Below are positions 1-8,674 of a stretch of DNA of 55,660 nucleotides, one piece after another. The notes under the pieces were generated by a model. The model ran no database searches, was not told where the DNA came from, and worked only from the letters and a program-made list of their open reading frames with translations. The stretch covers positions 1 to 55,660 of the forward strand of contig CAJMDF010000007.1 in the NCBI GenBank assembly GCA_905212085.1. The letters are read 5' to 3'. The DNA is from an uncultured Clostridium sp. (GTDB lineage Bacteria > Cyanobacteriota > Vampirovibrionia > Gastranaerophilales > Gastranaerophilaceae). Position 1 is the stretch's first letter. Every line of letters starts with the position of its first letter. Position numbers and translations under genes: made by a program.

Positions 1-55
<55 letters not shown>

Positions 56-249
56 TAGTGTTTGTCCTTTCAGAAATCTAGCTTGGCTAAATATCCTAAA
101 GTTTACTGTTTTAGGTCGCATTCTTCTATTAAATAGAGATGCTGTCCTGAATGATTTTGTAATCTTTTGATTACGTTTTTCTCAAAATCTTTCAAGGTTA
201 TTTCACTGTTCAGTTATCAAGGTTCTTTATTGTATCTCTCAGACACAAC
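56..249 (-). other. Transcribed leader of the rRNA operon
   Basis: About 195 nt separate the rRNA promoter from the mature 16S 5' end. No open frame is evident. The stretch holds the AT-rich pre-rRNA leader, including a CCTTGATAACTGAACAG-type block (reverse complement around 207-224) that resembles processing or antitermination segments flanking rRNA genes in other bacteria. Assignment as leader follows from its position; individual boxes are not proven. Confidence 0.7.
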
Positions 250-255
250 TCATTT

Positions 256-284
256 AGTATAACATCTTATTTCTTATCTGTCAA
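256..284 (-). promoter_or_regulatory. rRNA operon promoter
   Basis: On the minus strand there is a perfect TTGACA (284-279), a 17-nt spacer and TATACT (261-256). It points towards the 16S gene, with transcription expected to start near 249. It is the best sigma-70 consensus in the window, as expected for rRNA. Confidence 0.88.
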
Positions 285-394
285 CAACTTTTTCCAAAAA
301 AAATAAATTATTTTTTTATTTAACTATAAAAATAGCTATTTAGGTGATGTACAGCTTCATAGTATTAAATGTAATATACAGTTTAAATAGGAAT

Positions 395-619
395 ATGGAA
401 AATAAAGAATCACAATATCACGATATTATATCAATAAATATCAAAAAATTAAGAACAGCTGCTAAACTGTCACAAGAATCTATGGCTGAAAAACTTAGTT
501 GTTCAAGAGAATTCATCAGCAGGGTTGAAAATAAAAAGGAAAGAATTAGCTTAAATATGCTATTAAAAATAGCAGAACTTTTTAACGTTAATCCTAGCGA
601 CTTATTTATTAACTCTTAG
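395..619 (+). CDS. Small XRE-family (Cro/CI-type) transcriptional regulator
   Basis: A 74-residue protein that is almost entirely one helix-turn-helix domain: 'INIKKLRTAAKLSQESMAEKL' region, then the recognition-helix part 'SREFISRVENKKERIS' and the terminal 'LLKIAELFNVNPSDLF', all typical of HTH_3 proteins. I chose the ATG at 395 because an AGG lies just upstream; an in-frame GTG at 344 would add 17 residues unlike the family. It stands between the divergent rRNA promoter and the convergent kdsB, whose 3' end it overlaps by 11 bp. No sensor or partner domain is present, so its target cannot be deduced. Confidence 0.8.
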   Translation: MENKESQYHDIISINIKKLRTAAKLSQESMAEKLSCSREFISRVENKKERISLNMLLKIAELFNVNPSDLFINS

Positions 620-1340
620 CAGATACTATTGTTTTAAATTTTTCTAAATCATCAACAGTATCAATACCTACTGGAACAAAATCAACCACAGATGTCTTAA
701 TTTTCATACCATTTTGTAGGGCTCTTAATTGCTCTAAACTCTCAGACATTTCATAAGTACTTTGAGGTAATTCCGTCATTTTTATAAGAGCTTCTCGTTT
801 ATAGCCATAAATTCCTAAATGTCCGTAAAAATCTGACTTTCCGACATTTCTCTCAAATGGAATTTTTGAACGAGAAAAATACATCGCAAACCCAAGATTA
901 TCAACGACACATTTTACTAAATTAGGATTTTCGGCCTCTTCGGGAGTTATTTTTCTAATTAATGTTGAAATATCTGCAAATTTATCTTCTTTTACATTCT
1001 TTGCCACTTCATCTATACTTTCAGGTTTAATCAAAGGTTCATCCCCTTGCAAATTCACAATATATGAAATTTCAGGATGTCTCATAACTACCTCTTTAAT
1101 TCTGTCAGAGCCACATTTATGCTCAGAGGATGTCATTTCAACATTACCACCAAAAGATTTTACTGCATCGAAAATTCTTTTATCATCGGTAGCTACAATA
1201 ATAATATCAGCTAATTTTGCCTGTTGAGCTTTTTCATAAACCCATTGAATAATAGGTTTACCACAAACCTCTATTAAAGGTTTTCCTTCTAATCTTGAAG
1301 ATCCGTATCGCGCCGGAATTATTATTGCAGTTTTTCCCAT
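609..1340 (-). CDS. kdsB: 3-deoxy-manno-octulosonate cytidylyltransferase (CMP-Kdo synthetase)
   Basis: Activates Kdo with CTP to give CMP-Kdo for lipopolysaccharide inner-core assembly, so it implies an LPS-bearing outer membrane. The N-terminal nucleotide-binding signature 'IIIPARYGSSRLEGKPL' and the central 'NLQGDEPLI' are both diagnostic of KdsB, and the ~243-residue length is normal. The ATG at 1340 is preferred over an in-frame TTG at 1352, because AAGAAAGG abuts the TTG without spacing. It is the last gene of the accD-accA-prmA-kdsB run and starts 4 nt after the prmA stop, so it is probably translationally linked. Its 3' end overlaps the convergent XRE gene. Confidence 0.93.
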   Translation of the reverse strand: MGKTAIIIPARYGSSRLEGKPLIEVCGKPIIQWVYEKAQQAKLADIIIVATDDKRIFDAVKSFGGNVEMTSSEHKCGSDRIKEVVMRHPEISYIVNLQGDEPLIKPESIDEVAKNVKEDKFADISTLIRKITPEEAENPNLVKCVVDNLGFAMYFSRSKIPFERNVGKSDFYGHLGIYGYKREALIKMTELPQSTYEMSESLEQLRALQNGMKIKTSVVDFVPVGIDTVDDLEKFKTIVSAKS

Positions 1341-1344
1341 ACAA

Positions 1345-2241
1345 CTAATCAACCTTTCTTACTATCAATGCAACCCATTGGTCTTGATGAGCTTCTTCAA
1401 TTAAACGCAAATTATGTTTTTTTATAGCATCTATTACAATAGGCTTTTTCTCATCTAATATACCTGATAACACCATTATTGCATTATCATTCATAATATG
1501 TTTCAAATCCCCCATAATTTCTGCTAAAACATTATGGAGAATATTAGCTAATACAAAATCAAATTTTTCATTAATTTTATCAGCTGTATTTAATTCAAAT
1601 ACACATTCTGTGTTATTTTTTACAGCATTTTCTTTCGCAACTTCAATTACAGTTTCATCATTATCACAACCGTATGCATAAGATGCTCCAAACTTTTTAG
1701 CACAAATTGCTAAGATTCCTGAGCCCATGCCAATATCTGCGACTTTTGCACCTTTTTGCATGTATTTTTCAATAGCTTTCATGCATAATTGTGTAGTCTG
1801 ATGAGTTCCTGTTCCAAATGCACAACCAGGTTCTAATCTAATTACAACCTCATCTGCTTTTAGTGAATATTCCAACCAATCTGGGACAATTACAATTTTC
1901 TCAGTAACTCTTGTAATATCCCATTTTTCTTTCCATTTTTTCGACCAATCTTCATTTGGTTTATTAGATATTACATATTCCCAACTGCCTAATTCTTCAT
2001 CAGACAAACCTCTAGACATCAAAAGTTCACGTTCTTGCTTTAAAATATCTGATAAATTTTTAGGTTCATCTGTTAAAAAGACTTTCAATGTACCTTCTGT
2101 TGTTGAGATCATCTCCAAATCTTTATAAGCTTCTTCTGCAAGAACAACGCCCTCACAAGGAAGCATCTCAAAACAGAATTCAGACACAACATCTTCTATA
2201 TCCGGATTGATCTTTATTTGTAATTCGAAATAATTATTCAT
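1345..2241 (-). CDS. prmA: Ribosomal protein L11 methyltransferase
   Basis: SAM-dependent methyltransferase that trimethylates ribosomal protein L11. It has a poorly conserved N-terminal L11-recognition domain and a C-terminal Rossmann methyltransferase domain with 'VADIGMGSGILAICAKKFGA' (motif I) and 'FVLANILHNVL' (the NI.L-type catalytic motif). 'GCAFGTGTHQTT' just before motif I is a PrmA hallmark. At 298 residues it has family length. It lies between accA and kdsB on the same strand. Confidence 0.93.
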   Translation of the reverse strand: MNNYFELQIKINPDIEDVVSEFCFEMLPCEGVVLAEEAYKDLEMISTTEGTLKVFLTDEPKNLSDILKQERELLMSRGLSDEELGSWEYVISNKPNEDWSKKWKEKWDITRVTEKIVIVPDWLEYSLKADEVVIRLEPGCAFGTGTHQTTQLCMKAIEKYMQKGAKVADIGMGSGILAICAKKFGASYAYGCDNDETVIEVAKENAVKNNTECVFELNTADKINEKFDFVLANILHNVLAEIMGDLKHIMNDNAIMVLSGILDEKKPIVIDAIKKHNLRLIEEAHQDQWVALIVRKVD

Positions 2242-2283
2242 TTTTGCTCTTATACCTTACTCAAAAATTCTAAAAATTTGAAA

Positions 2284-3246
2284 TTATTGTAAAAATACAC
2301 CCATTTTTCTGAATTTTTGATAACGTTGCTCTTTCAAATCTTCAACTGATAATTTAGATAATTCTTCTAAACTATCTAAAATAGTTTTTTTCATATTTGA
2401 TGAAATTTCTTCATAATTTGTATGCGCACCACCTGTAGGCTCTTTTATTTCACCGTCAATAATATCAAATTGCATTAAATCTTTAGCAGTAATTTTCAAC
2501 GCATCAGCAGCTTCAGAAGCTTTAGTAGCATCTCGCCACAAGATTGAAGCACATCCTTCAGGTGAAATAACAGTATAATAAGCATGTTCTAATAAAAATA
2601 CCTTATCTGCAACAGCTAAGCCTAAAGCGCCACCAGAGCAGCCTTCACCGGTAATAATTGCAATTACTGGAACTTTTAATTTAGCCATTTGCATTAAGTT
2701 TACAGCAATTGCACCACCTTGGTTAGTTTCTTCAGCACTAATACCAGGATAAGCCCCCGGAGTATCAATAAGGGTTATAATAGGGATATTAAACTTACTA
2801 GCATGTTTAAATAAACGCAAAGCTTTTCTGTACCCTTGAGGCTGAGGCATACCAAAGTTATATTCCAAATTTTCTTTTGTAGATTTACCCTTCATAGTAC
2901 CGATAATCATAACAGGTTTACCATCAATTTTAGCCAACCCGCCAATAATCGCTCTATCATCCATTCCTTCTCTGTCACCATGAAGTTCTATAAAATCTTC
3001 ACAAATATGATTTACATAATCCAAAAAATTAGGACGTTCAGGATGTCTTGCAATCTGCAACTTTTGAGAAGGCTTTAAATTAGAATACAATTCTTTTCTA
3101 TAATCCTCTGCCTGCTGTTCAAAAGTTTCAATTTCTTTATTAAGATCCATGCCTGACTCCAAACTTATTTTCTTTAATTCTTCAATTTTTTCTTGAATTT
3201 CTAAAATAGGTTTTTCAAAATCCAAAACTGCTGTCATTTTTTTCAT
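2284..3246 (-). CDS. accA: Acetyl-CoA carboxylase carboxyltransferase, alpha subunit
   Basis: With AccD it transfers the carboxyl group from carboxybiotin to acetyl-CoA, the first committed step of fatty acid synthesis. The 320-residue protein carries the crotonase-fold core: 'ITLIDTPGAYPG', 'GEGCSGGALGLAVADKVF' and 'YYTVISPEGCASILW', all classic AccA motifs. It starts 8 nt after accD in the same operon, ensuring matched amounts of the two subunits of the alpha2-beta2 enzyme. accB and accC are not in this window. Confidence 0.96.
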   Translation of the reverse strand: MKKMTAVLDFEKPILEIQEKIEELKKISLESGMDLNKEIETFEQQAEDYRKELYSNLKPSQKLQIARHPERPNFLDYVNHICEDFIELHGDREGMDDRAIIGGLAKIDGKPVMIIGTMKGKSTKENLEYNFGMPQPQGYRKALRLFKHASKFNIPIITLIDTPGAYPGISAEETNQGGAIAVNLMQMAKLKVPVIAIITGEGCSGGALGLAVADKVFLLEHAYYTVISPEGCASILWRDATKASEAADALKITAKDLMQFDIIDGEIKEPTGGAHTNYEEISSNMKKTILDSLEELSKLSVEDLKEQRYQKFRKMGVFLQ

Positions 3247-3254
3247 ACCTCATA

Positions 3255-4124
3255 CTATGCACATTCATGCATTTCCAAAATCTTAGCTAATGTATCTCTT
3301 AATTCTTTTCTAGGAGATACGACATCTACTTGCCCGTATTTTAAAAGATATTCAGCGGTCTGAAAATCTGAAGGCAATTTTTGTCTTATTGTCTGTTCAA
3401 TAACTCTGCGGCCTGCGAAACCAATTCTTGCACCTTGCTCAGCAACAATAATATCGCCAAGCATACCAAAACTTGCAGTTACACCGCCAAATGTAGGTTC
3501 TGTCAATAAATTTATATACAATAGACCTTCATCATCTAATTTCGATACAGCACAAGAAGTCTTTGCCATTTGCATTAAGCTCAAAGCACTTTCCTGCATT
3601 CTTGCACCGCCTGATGATGTAATTGCCAAGACAGGCAATCTCAATTCAATTGCTTTTTCTATAATTTTTGTAACCTTTTCTCCAACAACACTGCCCATAG
3701 AGCCACCCATAAAATCAAAATCCATAACGGCTGTTGCAACTTTATGACCTTCAATTGTCGCAATACCTGTAATTACAGCATCATTCAAACCTGTCTTTGC
3801 CTGAGCTTTTTCCAAACGATTTTTGTAACTTTCAGTATCAACAAACTCTAAAGGATCGTCAGGTCTGATTTCCGTAAACAATTCTTCAAAAGAATTTTCA
3901 TCAAATAACTGTTTAATTCTTGTCCTTGCATTTATTCTAAAATGGTAATCACACACAGGACATACCATATCATTCTTTACTAAATCTTCTTTTAAAAGTT
4001 GAGCATCACAATGGACACATTTTGTCCATAAATTAGGATCCATATCAAGCTCTACACGACCTTCCAATTCTCTTCTTTGAATTTGAGCTTGTTTACGTTT
4101 TTCAAACCAATCTTGAACTGTCAT
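3255..4124 (-). CDS. accD: Acetyl-CoA carboxylase carboxyltransferase, beta subunit
   Basis: Partner of AccA in the carboxyltransferase half of acetyl-CoA carboxylase. An N-terminal zinc ribbon (C-x2-C-x15-C-x2-C, residues ~37-60) is followed by the crotonase-like domain with 'VMDFDFMGGSMGSVVGEK' and 'ITSSGGARMQES', diagnostic of AccD. Length 289 is normal. It is the promoter-proximal gene of accD-accA-prmA-kdsB, with the promoter at 4167-4194. Confidence 0.96.
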   Translation of the reverse strand: MTVQDWFEKRKQAQIQRRELEGRVELDMDPNLWTKCVHCDAQLLKEDLVKNDMVCPVCDYHFRINARTRIKQLFDENSFEELFTEIRPDDPLEFVDTESYKNRLEKAQAKTGLNDAVITGIATIEGHKVATAVMDFDFMGGSMGSVVGEKVTKIIEKAIELRLPVLAITSSGGARMQESALSLMQMAKTSCAVSKLDDEGLLYINLLTEPTFGGVTASFGMLGDIIVAEQGARIGFAGRRVIEQTIRQKLPSDFQTAEYLLKYGQVDVVSPRKELRDTLAKILEMHECA

Positions 4125-4166
4125 ATTAAATATCCCTTAATAAAAATCAAATTATAATACAAAACT

Positions 4167-4194
4167 ATTATACTCTAAAAAAATTTAATAGCAA
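4167..4194 (-). promoter_or_regulatory. Promoter for accD-accA-prmA-kdsB
   Basis: On the minus strand TTGCTA (4194-4189), 16-nt spacer, perfect TATAAT (4172-4167), about 35 nt before the accD ATG. It is the only convincing promoter upstream of the operon. Confidence 0.65.
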
Positions 4195-4223
4195 TTTTTT
4201 ACATTTATAGACTTTACAAAAGT

Positions 4224-4958
4224 ATGCTAAACGTAAAAAATTGTTCAAATATCTCTTTTGGTCAACTTATGTTTCATAAAAACGGAAACAGATTAGTCTT
4301 TAATGACTTTCATTGCAAAGACAGAAATAATGAAGATTGTTTTGTTAAATCAGAAAAAGATATATTAGACAATTTTAAAGAAACTGTAAAATTATATTCA
4401 TCAAAAAGTTCTACACAACATGTTGCAGAAAACACAAGCCATTTTTATACTGACATAAAACAAATTTATGACGATAATATGAAGACAATGAACACAACCC
4501 AATACAACAGAGGATATGGTTCAATAATGCATCTTTGTAGCATAATAGAACTCATTGAAAACAAATGCGATGAAATTATATTTCCTTCCTTCAAAAAAGC
4601 AATATTTTTTCATTCAAAATTAAAATTTGAGCCAAAAATCAATAATATAAAAGATATAAAAAAACACCTGCAAAAAGATATTCTGGAAAAAGATTTACCA
4701 ACAGATATGGCATCTTTTAAGAAAAAAGCTTTAAACATAATAGAAGATGAAACTTCATCTCAAGAGCATCTAATTAAGTCTGGCAACTCATTAATAAATG
4801 ATTTTATTCAAACTATTATAAAAAAAGGGCTTGATAGAGAGCAATATGGAATATTTGAAGGTTTTACAATGCATCTGACTAAAGAAAAAATAATGAATAA
4901 CAAAGAGTTTTACAATAATCTGTTAAAAATTTTTCACATTGACTATATTATTAAATAA
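4224..4958 (+). CDS. Protein of unknown function with N-terminal 'NISFG' tag
   Basis: I do not recognise this 244-residue, lysine-rich, hydrophilic and mostly helical protein. There is no signal peptide or membrane segment. The only notable feature is 'SNISFGQ' at residues 8-14. A similar 'NPSFG' occurs at the same place in the PLC-like protein at 39670-40344, which is otherwise unrelated. It is monocistronic, divergent from accD and convergent with the matrixin-like gene, which ends 1 nt away. The coding frame is clean and the codon use matches its neighbours. Confidence 0.75.
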   Translation: MLNVKNCSNISFGQLMFHKNGNRLVFNDFHCKDRNNEDCFVKSEKDILDNFKETVKLYSSKSSTQHVAENTSHFYTDIKQIYDDNMKTMNTTQYNRGYGSIMHLCSIIELIENKCDEIIFPSFKKAIFFHSKLKFEPKINNIKDIKKHLQKDILEKDLPTDMASFKKKALNIIEDETSSQEHLIKSGNSLINDFIQTIIKKGLDREQYGIFEGFTMHLTKEKIMNNKEFYNNLLKIFHIDYIIK

Positions 4959-4959
4959 A

Positions 4960-5739
4960 TCAATTTTTTGGTCTGTTTGTAAAAAACTTTTTCATATCCT
5001 CAGAAATTTGGATATTTTGTAATGCCATATGATACTTTCTTAAATTTGCAATAGCTTCCTGTTCCTCCAGTAAATCTCTTTTAGGCATTTTAATTGATGC
5101 TTTTACCTTTTCAAATTCAGTAGGAGTCTTACGATTAATAAATTTAGCAATAATTTCATCAATATTACTGCCGCCAATTCCATATTTTGAAGCTACTTCT
5201 GCAGTATCAGCACCTTGAGGTAATGTATATAACCAATTTACCGTAAGGCTATCACCCTCAGAAATACTATTAATTCCTCTTTGATGAGGTGTATACATAA
5301 TATCTGCAGGATTATGACTATGGCCTAGCCCTATTGCATGTCCAATTTCATGCAAAATAGTATGATACACTTCATTTTCATCCATATAATCAGCATGAAC
5401 CAAACCTTCAGTCAATCCTATCGCCACTTCAGCCCCATACAATCTGTTAGATCCGTCAAAATTAAAATAACAATGTCCCAAAGCTTTTCTTTCAACTCTT
5501 TTCCAATCAACATTCACATTAGACTCTAAAAGAGTATTCACAACCTTAAAAGCGACTTTACCTTTTGTTGCCTGCTGCCATTCATTCAAAGCCCTTATAA
5601 CCATTTCTCTGTATTTATATTCCTGACCTTGCTTTGAATAAAACTTCATAGGCGCAATATAAACTTTTAAAGGCATAAAAGTCCATCGCATTATCCTACC
5701 GTTTTTTAAAGATTCAGCAACATAGGTGTATTTTTTCAT
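4960..5739 (-). CDS. Matrixin-like zinc metalloprotease
   Basis: The C-terminal half carries the complete metzincin site: 'HTILHEIGHAIGLGH' (HExxHxxGxxH) followed by the Met-turn 'DIMYT'. The preceding part ('PLKVYI', 'ALNEWQQATKGKVAFKVV') matches the matrixin (M10A) catalytic fold. From the ATG at 5739 it is 260 residues. I see neither a signal peptide nor the PRCGxPD cysteine switch, so it would be a pro-domain-less enzyme exported non-classically or acting inside the cell. An in-frame upstream start at 5877 was rejected because it would run across the ybaB promoter and start. About 75 residues follow the Met-turn and are helical and charged. Confidence 0.82.
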   Translation of the reverse strand: MKKYTYVAESLKNGRIMRWTFMPLKVYIAPMKFYSKQGQEYKYREMVIRALNEWQQATKGKVAFKVVNTLLESNVNVDWKRVERKALGHCYFNFDGSNRLYGAEVAIGLTEGLVHADYMDENEVYHTILHEIGHAIGLGHSHNPADIMYTPHQRGINSISEGDSLTVNWLYTLPQGADTAEVASKYGIGGSNIDEIIAKFINRKTPTEFEKVKASIKMPKRDLLEEQEAIANLRKYHMALQNIQISEDMKKFFTNRPKN

Positions 5740-5758
5740 ATTTTTATTATATAATAAA

Positions 5759-5786
5759 TTGCGGTAAAAACCAATTGTGTTACAAT
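5759..5786 (+). promoter_or_regulatory. Promoter for ybaB-recR
   Basis: TTGCGG (5759-5764), 16-nt spacer, TACAAT (5781-5786), about 50 nt before ybaB, whose start is preceded by TTAGGAGAG. Confidence 0.55.
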
Positions 5787-5835
5787 GGATATTACAGAGA
5801 TTTATTAATTTATACAGACTTAGGAGAGAAAACTT

Positions 5836-6171
5836 ATGAACATTATGCAAATGATGAAACAAGCTCAAGGCTTGCAAAAGAAATTAAAAGACACTCAAGA
5901 AGAATTAGCTAATCTTGAAATTACAGGAGAAGCTGCTAATGGTGCTGTTAAAGTAATTTGTGACGGACAAGGCAGATTTAAATCAATTAAACTATCTGCA
6001 GAAGCTATCAATCCTGAAAATCCATCAGCTATCGATTCTGACACTGTAGAAATGCTTGAAGATATAATTTCATCAGCTATCAAACAAGCTAGTGACAAAG
6101 CTGGTAAAACTATGGAAGAAAAAATGAAAGCAGTTACAGGCGGAATTAATATTCCAGGATTAAACTTCTAA
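5836..6171 (+). CDS. ybaB: YbaB/EbfC family nucleoid-associated protein
   Basis: Small DNA-binding dimer that coats the nucleoid. The 111-residue length, the N-terminal 'MMKQAQGLQKKLKDTQEELA' helix and the 'GAVKVICDGQGRFKSIKL' strand-rich core are typical. It has a good ribosome-binding site (AGGAGAGAAAACTT ATG). Its stop codon overlaps the recR start (TAATG), the widely conserved ybaB-recR pairing, which supports both assignments and translational coupling. Confidence 0.93.
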   Translation: MNIMQMMKQAQGLQKKLKDTQEELANLEITGEAANGAVKVICDGQGRFKSIKLSAEAINPENPSAIDSDTVEMLEDIISSAIKQASDKAGKTMEEKMKAVTGGINIPGLNF

Positions 6172-6767
6172 TGATTTATCCTAAATCAATAGCATCTTTG
6201 ATAGAGCATTTTCAGAAATTCCCTTCAGTAGGGCCTAAATCTGCTCAACGCATGGCATTTTACTTATTAAGAATGCCTAAATCTGAAGTGGAAAAATTTG
6301 CTCAAAGCATGATTGAGGCAAAAGAAAACACAAAAACCTGTGAAATTTGCTTTAACCTATCATCAACAAGTCCTTGTGAAATCTGTCAATCAACACTTCG
6401 AGATAAATCTACAATATGTGTTGTAGCGGAAACAAAGGACCTGATAGCTATTGAAAAGACTAATGAATATAAAGGCTTGTACCATGTACTTCAAGGACTA
6501 ATTTCTCCAATGGACGGCATTGGAGCAGATGATATAAGAATTAAAGAGCTCTTAAACCGTCTTACTGATGAAAAAGTGAAAGAAGTTATTTTAGCACTAA
6601 GTCCGTCTGTTGAAGGGGAAGCTACAAGCCTTTATTTAAATAAATTGATTAAACCTTTTGGGGTTAAAATTTCACGTATTGCATTCGGGCTGCCTGTTGG
6701 TGCAGATTTAGAATACGCAGACGAAATCACAATTGCAAAAGCTATCGAAGGCAGACGTGAAATTTAA
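6171..6767 (+). CDS. recR: Recombination protein RecR
   Basis: Works with RecO (44191-44952) and RecF to load RecA on gapped DNA. It shows the helix-hairpin-helix region near 'KFPSVGPKSAQRMAFYLL', the C4 zinc finger 'CEICFNLSSTSPCEIC' and the Toprim domain starting 'ICVVAETKDLIAIE'. Length 198 is exactly that of the family. It is coupled to ybaB through the TAATG overlap. Its 3' end overlaps the end of the convergent prepilin 1 by 4 nt. Confidence 0.96.
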   Translation: MIYPKSIASLIEHFQKFPSVGPKSAQRMAFYLLRMPKSEVEKFAQSMIEAKENTKTCEICFNLSSTSPCEICQSTLRDKSTICVVAETKDLIAIEKTNEYKGLYHVLQGLISPMDGIGADDIRIKELLNRLTDEKVKEVILALSPSVEGEATSLYLNKLIKPFGVKISRIAFGLPVGADLEYADEITIAKAIEGRREI

Positions 6768-7578
6768 AAACGTAACGGATAATCTTTACTAATCTTCCAG
6801 CCATCAAGAATTATTAAAGCGGTACAAAAATTTCTGAAATCTGTATTCTCGTTTCCACAGGCATTTAATAACTCGTCTCGACTAAGATTAAAACCTCCAT
6901 ATGGAATTAAACCACCTTTTGAAAAGTGAAACGTAAAATACTTCGTACCATTACATTGCGTTTGTTCACTGGAATTTTTCATGCACAAATCCACATTTTT
7001 TGCAAATGGATAAAAATAAACATCAAAATTAGTAGTAACTGTCCTTGAAGAAAATCGCATACCAAATGCACTACCATCTGAAAATTTTGACCAAACGATA
7101 TAATCATATTCTTTTCTTGAAACTGAAACTGTATTTAAATATTTGGCTAAATATTTATTATACCAGTCTTCAGATCCGGAAATTCCGGATAAATCAGGAT
7201 CTTCCCAGTTTGCAATTTCACCATTATCATTCTCTGATAAAATTATTGCCTGATTAAAAGTTGTATAAAACTTTTTTAAACGACTTTCTACAACCTGTTT
7301 ACGATGATTATAAATAAAACTTGGAAGTGTTAATGCTGCAACAATCCCAATGATTCCTAAAGTTATTAAAACCTCTGCTAAGGTAAAGCCTTGTTTATTT
7401 CTATAGTGATGTAGCATATCACCAATATAGCATTTTTTATTTCTTTTTTCAACCCCCGAAAACCCTTGTGTAGAAAGCTCTAAATTGCCCCCCCCCCGAA
7501 AACTTCACAGGTAGACACATCTACAGCTTTGCTGAATTTATTTGTTTCTTGTGTCTGTCCCCTAAAAATCTTTTTCAT
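6764..7578 (-). CDS. Prepilin-like protein 1, leader and body separated by a G10 tract (out of frame by one)
   Basis: The body (from 7417, 217 residues) has the class III-type prepilin N-terminus '...KQG|FTLAEVLITLGIIGIVAAL', with Gly at -1 and Glu at +5, then a long hydrophobic helix and a globular domain ending 'DGWKISKDYPLRF'. Upstream is a stronger start at 7578: AAGGAGC five bases before ATG and a promoter. It encodes 27 residues starting 'MKKIFRGQTQ' and then meets ten Gs. As sequenced, that frame stops three codons after the tract; with 11 Gs it continues with no stop into the prepilin (271 residues in total). Unlike the other copies it lacks the 'DINGxxxPNxxGxDxF' motif. The internal ATG at 7417 has only a weak ribosome-binding site. 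Confidence 0.82.
7488..7497. repeat. C10/G10 homopolymer in prepilin 1
   Basis: Ten Cs on the plus strand (ten Gs in the prepilin sense), 81 nt after the upstream ATG. One added base fuses leader and prepilin frames. Flanks read AAATTG-C10-GAAAA on the plus strand. Confidence 0.9.
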
Positions 7579-7601
7579 ATAAAGCTCCTTCCTTTTTATA
7601 T

Positions 7602-7629
7602 ATTATAACAAATTTTTACAATTTTTCAA
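7602..7629 (-). promoter_or_regulatory. Promoter of prepilin 1
   Basis: Minus strand TTGAAA (7629-7624), 16-nt spacer, perfect TATAAT (7607-7602), 24 nt before the ATG at 7578. Its position supports the upstream start rather than the internal one at 7417. Confidence 0.65.
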
Positions 7630-7690
7630 GAATAATTCTTACCAAGATATATAATTGCTTTTAATTAAAAATTACGATAAAATTCCATGT

Positions 7691-8647
7691 ATGAAAGAAA
7701 AATCTTTGGTAGAAATTAATAATTTATTTGTAGAATATACAACTAACAAAGGCATTCTTGGCGGTAAAAAAATAATTCACGCAGTAAATGGGGTTTCTTT
7801 AGACATACATAAAGGGGAAATTCTTGCAATTGCCGGGGAATCAGGATGCGGGAAATCGACACTTGCAAAAGCCATTCTAAAATTAGAACCTGCAAAATCA
7901 GGAGAAATTTTATTTAATGACGAGAATATTTTATCATTTTCTGCAAAAGAATTAAAAAATTTTAGAAAACACGCTCAGATGGTTTTTCAAAACCCATATG
8001 CAAGTCTTAATCCTAAAATGAAGATTATTGATATATTAAAAGAACCACTTGAAATTAATACAAATTATTCAAAAGAAAAAATATTAAATATCGTTAAAGA
8101 AAAACTTAGACTTGTAGGATTAGATGAAAATTGTCTGAAATTATACCCACATGAATTTTCGGGCGGTCAAAGACAAAGAATTGCAATAGCCAGAGCTCTT
8201 GTATTAGACCCAGAATTTATATTGGCAGATGAACCAGTAAGTGCACTAGACGTAAGCATTCAAGCTCAAGTCATTAACCTTCTAAAAGAATTAAAAGAAA
8301 AATATAATCTTACTATAATTTTAATTACTCATGACATGAGTGTTATCGAATACTTAGCAGATAGAGTTGCAATAATGTACTTAGGCGAAATTGTCGAAAT
8401 TGCTCAAACTGAAGAGATATTTAAAAATCCGCTTCATCCTTATACAAAAGCGTTATTAAGCTCTGTCCCTCAAATAAACAAAACAGATAAAAAAATAATA
8501 TTAAAAGGTGATCTTCCATCACCTGCAGATCCTCCATCCGGGTGTAAATTCCATACAAGATGCCGTTATGCAATGGATAAATGTAAAACCTGCATTCCTA
8601 AAGAAATTGGGATAAAACACAAAGTAAAATGCTTTATATACGATTAA
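7691..8647 (+). CDS. Oligopeptide/dipeptide ABC transporter ATP-binding protein (OppF/DppF type)
   Basis: Energises uptake of peptides or related solutes. It shows Walker A 'GESGCGKST', the Q-loop 'MVFQNPYASLNP', signature 'SGGQRQR', Walker B 'FILADEPVSALD' and the C-terminal OppF-type cysteine region 'PPSGCKFHTRCRYAMDKC'. About 318 residues from the ATG at 7691; an in-frame TTG at 7655 gives an atypical extension. No permeases, binding protein or OppD lie nearby, so the partner genes must be elsewhere. The substrate cannot be read from the ATPase alone. Confidence 0.88.
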   Translation: MKEKSLVEINNLFVEYTTNKGILGGKKIIHAVNGVSLDIHKGEILAIAGESGCGKSTLAKAILKLEPAKSGEILFNDENILSFSAKELKNFRKHAQMVFQNPYASLNPKMKIIDILKEPLEINTNYSKEKILNIVKEKLRLVGLDENCLKLYPHEFSGGQRQRIAIARALVLDPEFILADEPVSALDVSIQAQVINLLKELKEKYNLTIILITHDMSVIEYLADRVAIMYLGEIVEIAQTEEIFKNPLHPYTKALLSSVPQINKTDKKIILKGDLPSPADPPSGCKFHTRCRYAMDKCKTCIPKEIGIKHKVKCFIYD

Positions 8648-8674
8648 TAGAAATTGGCAAATTTTTATATTGAG

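Noticed and set aside
7488..7497. C tracts as transcription terminators or i-motif/G-quadruplex switches only.
   Set aside because: A single run of ten Gs can stack between molecules but lacks the four G-runs of a normal quadruplex, and no T run follows. The consistent frame arithmetic favours a coding role.
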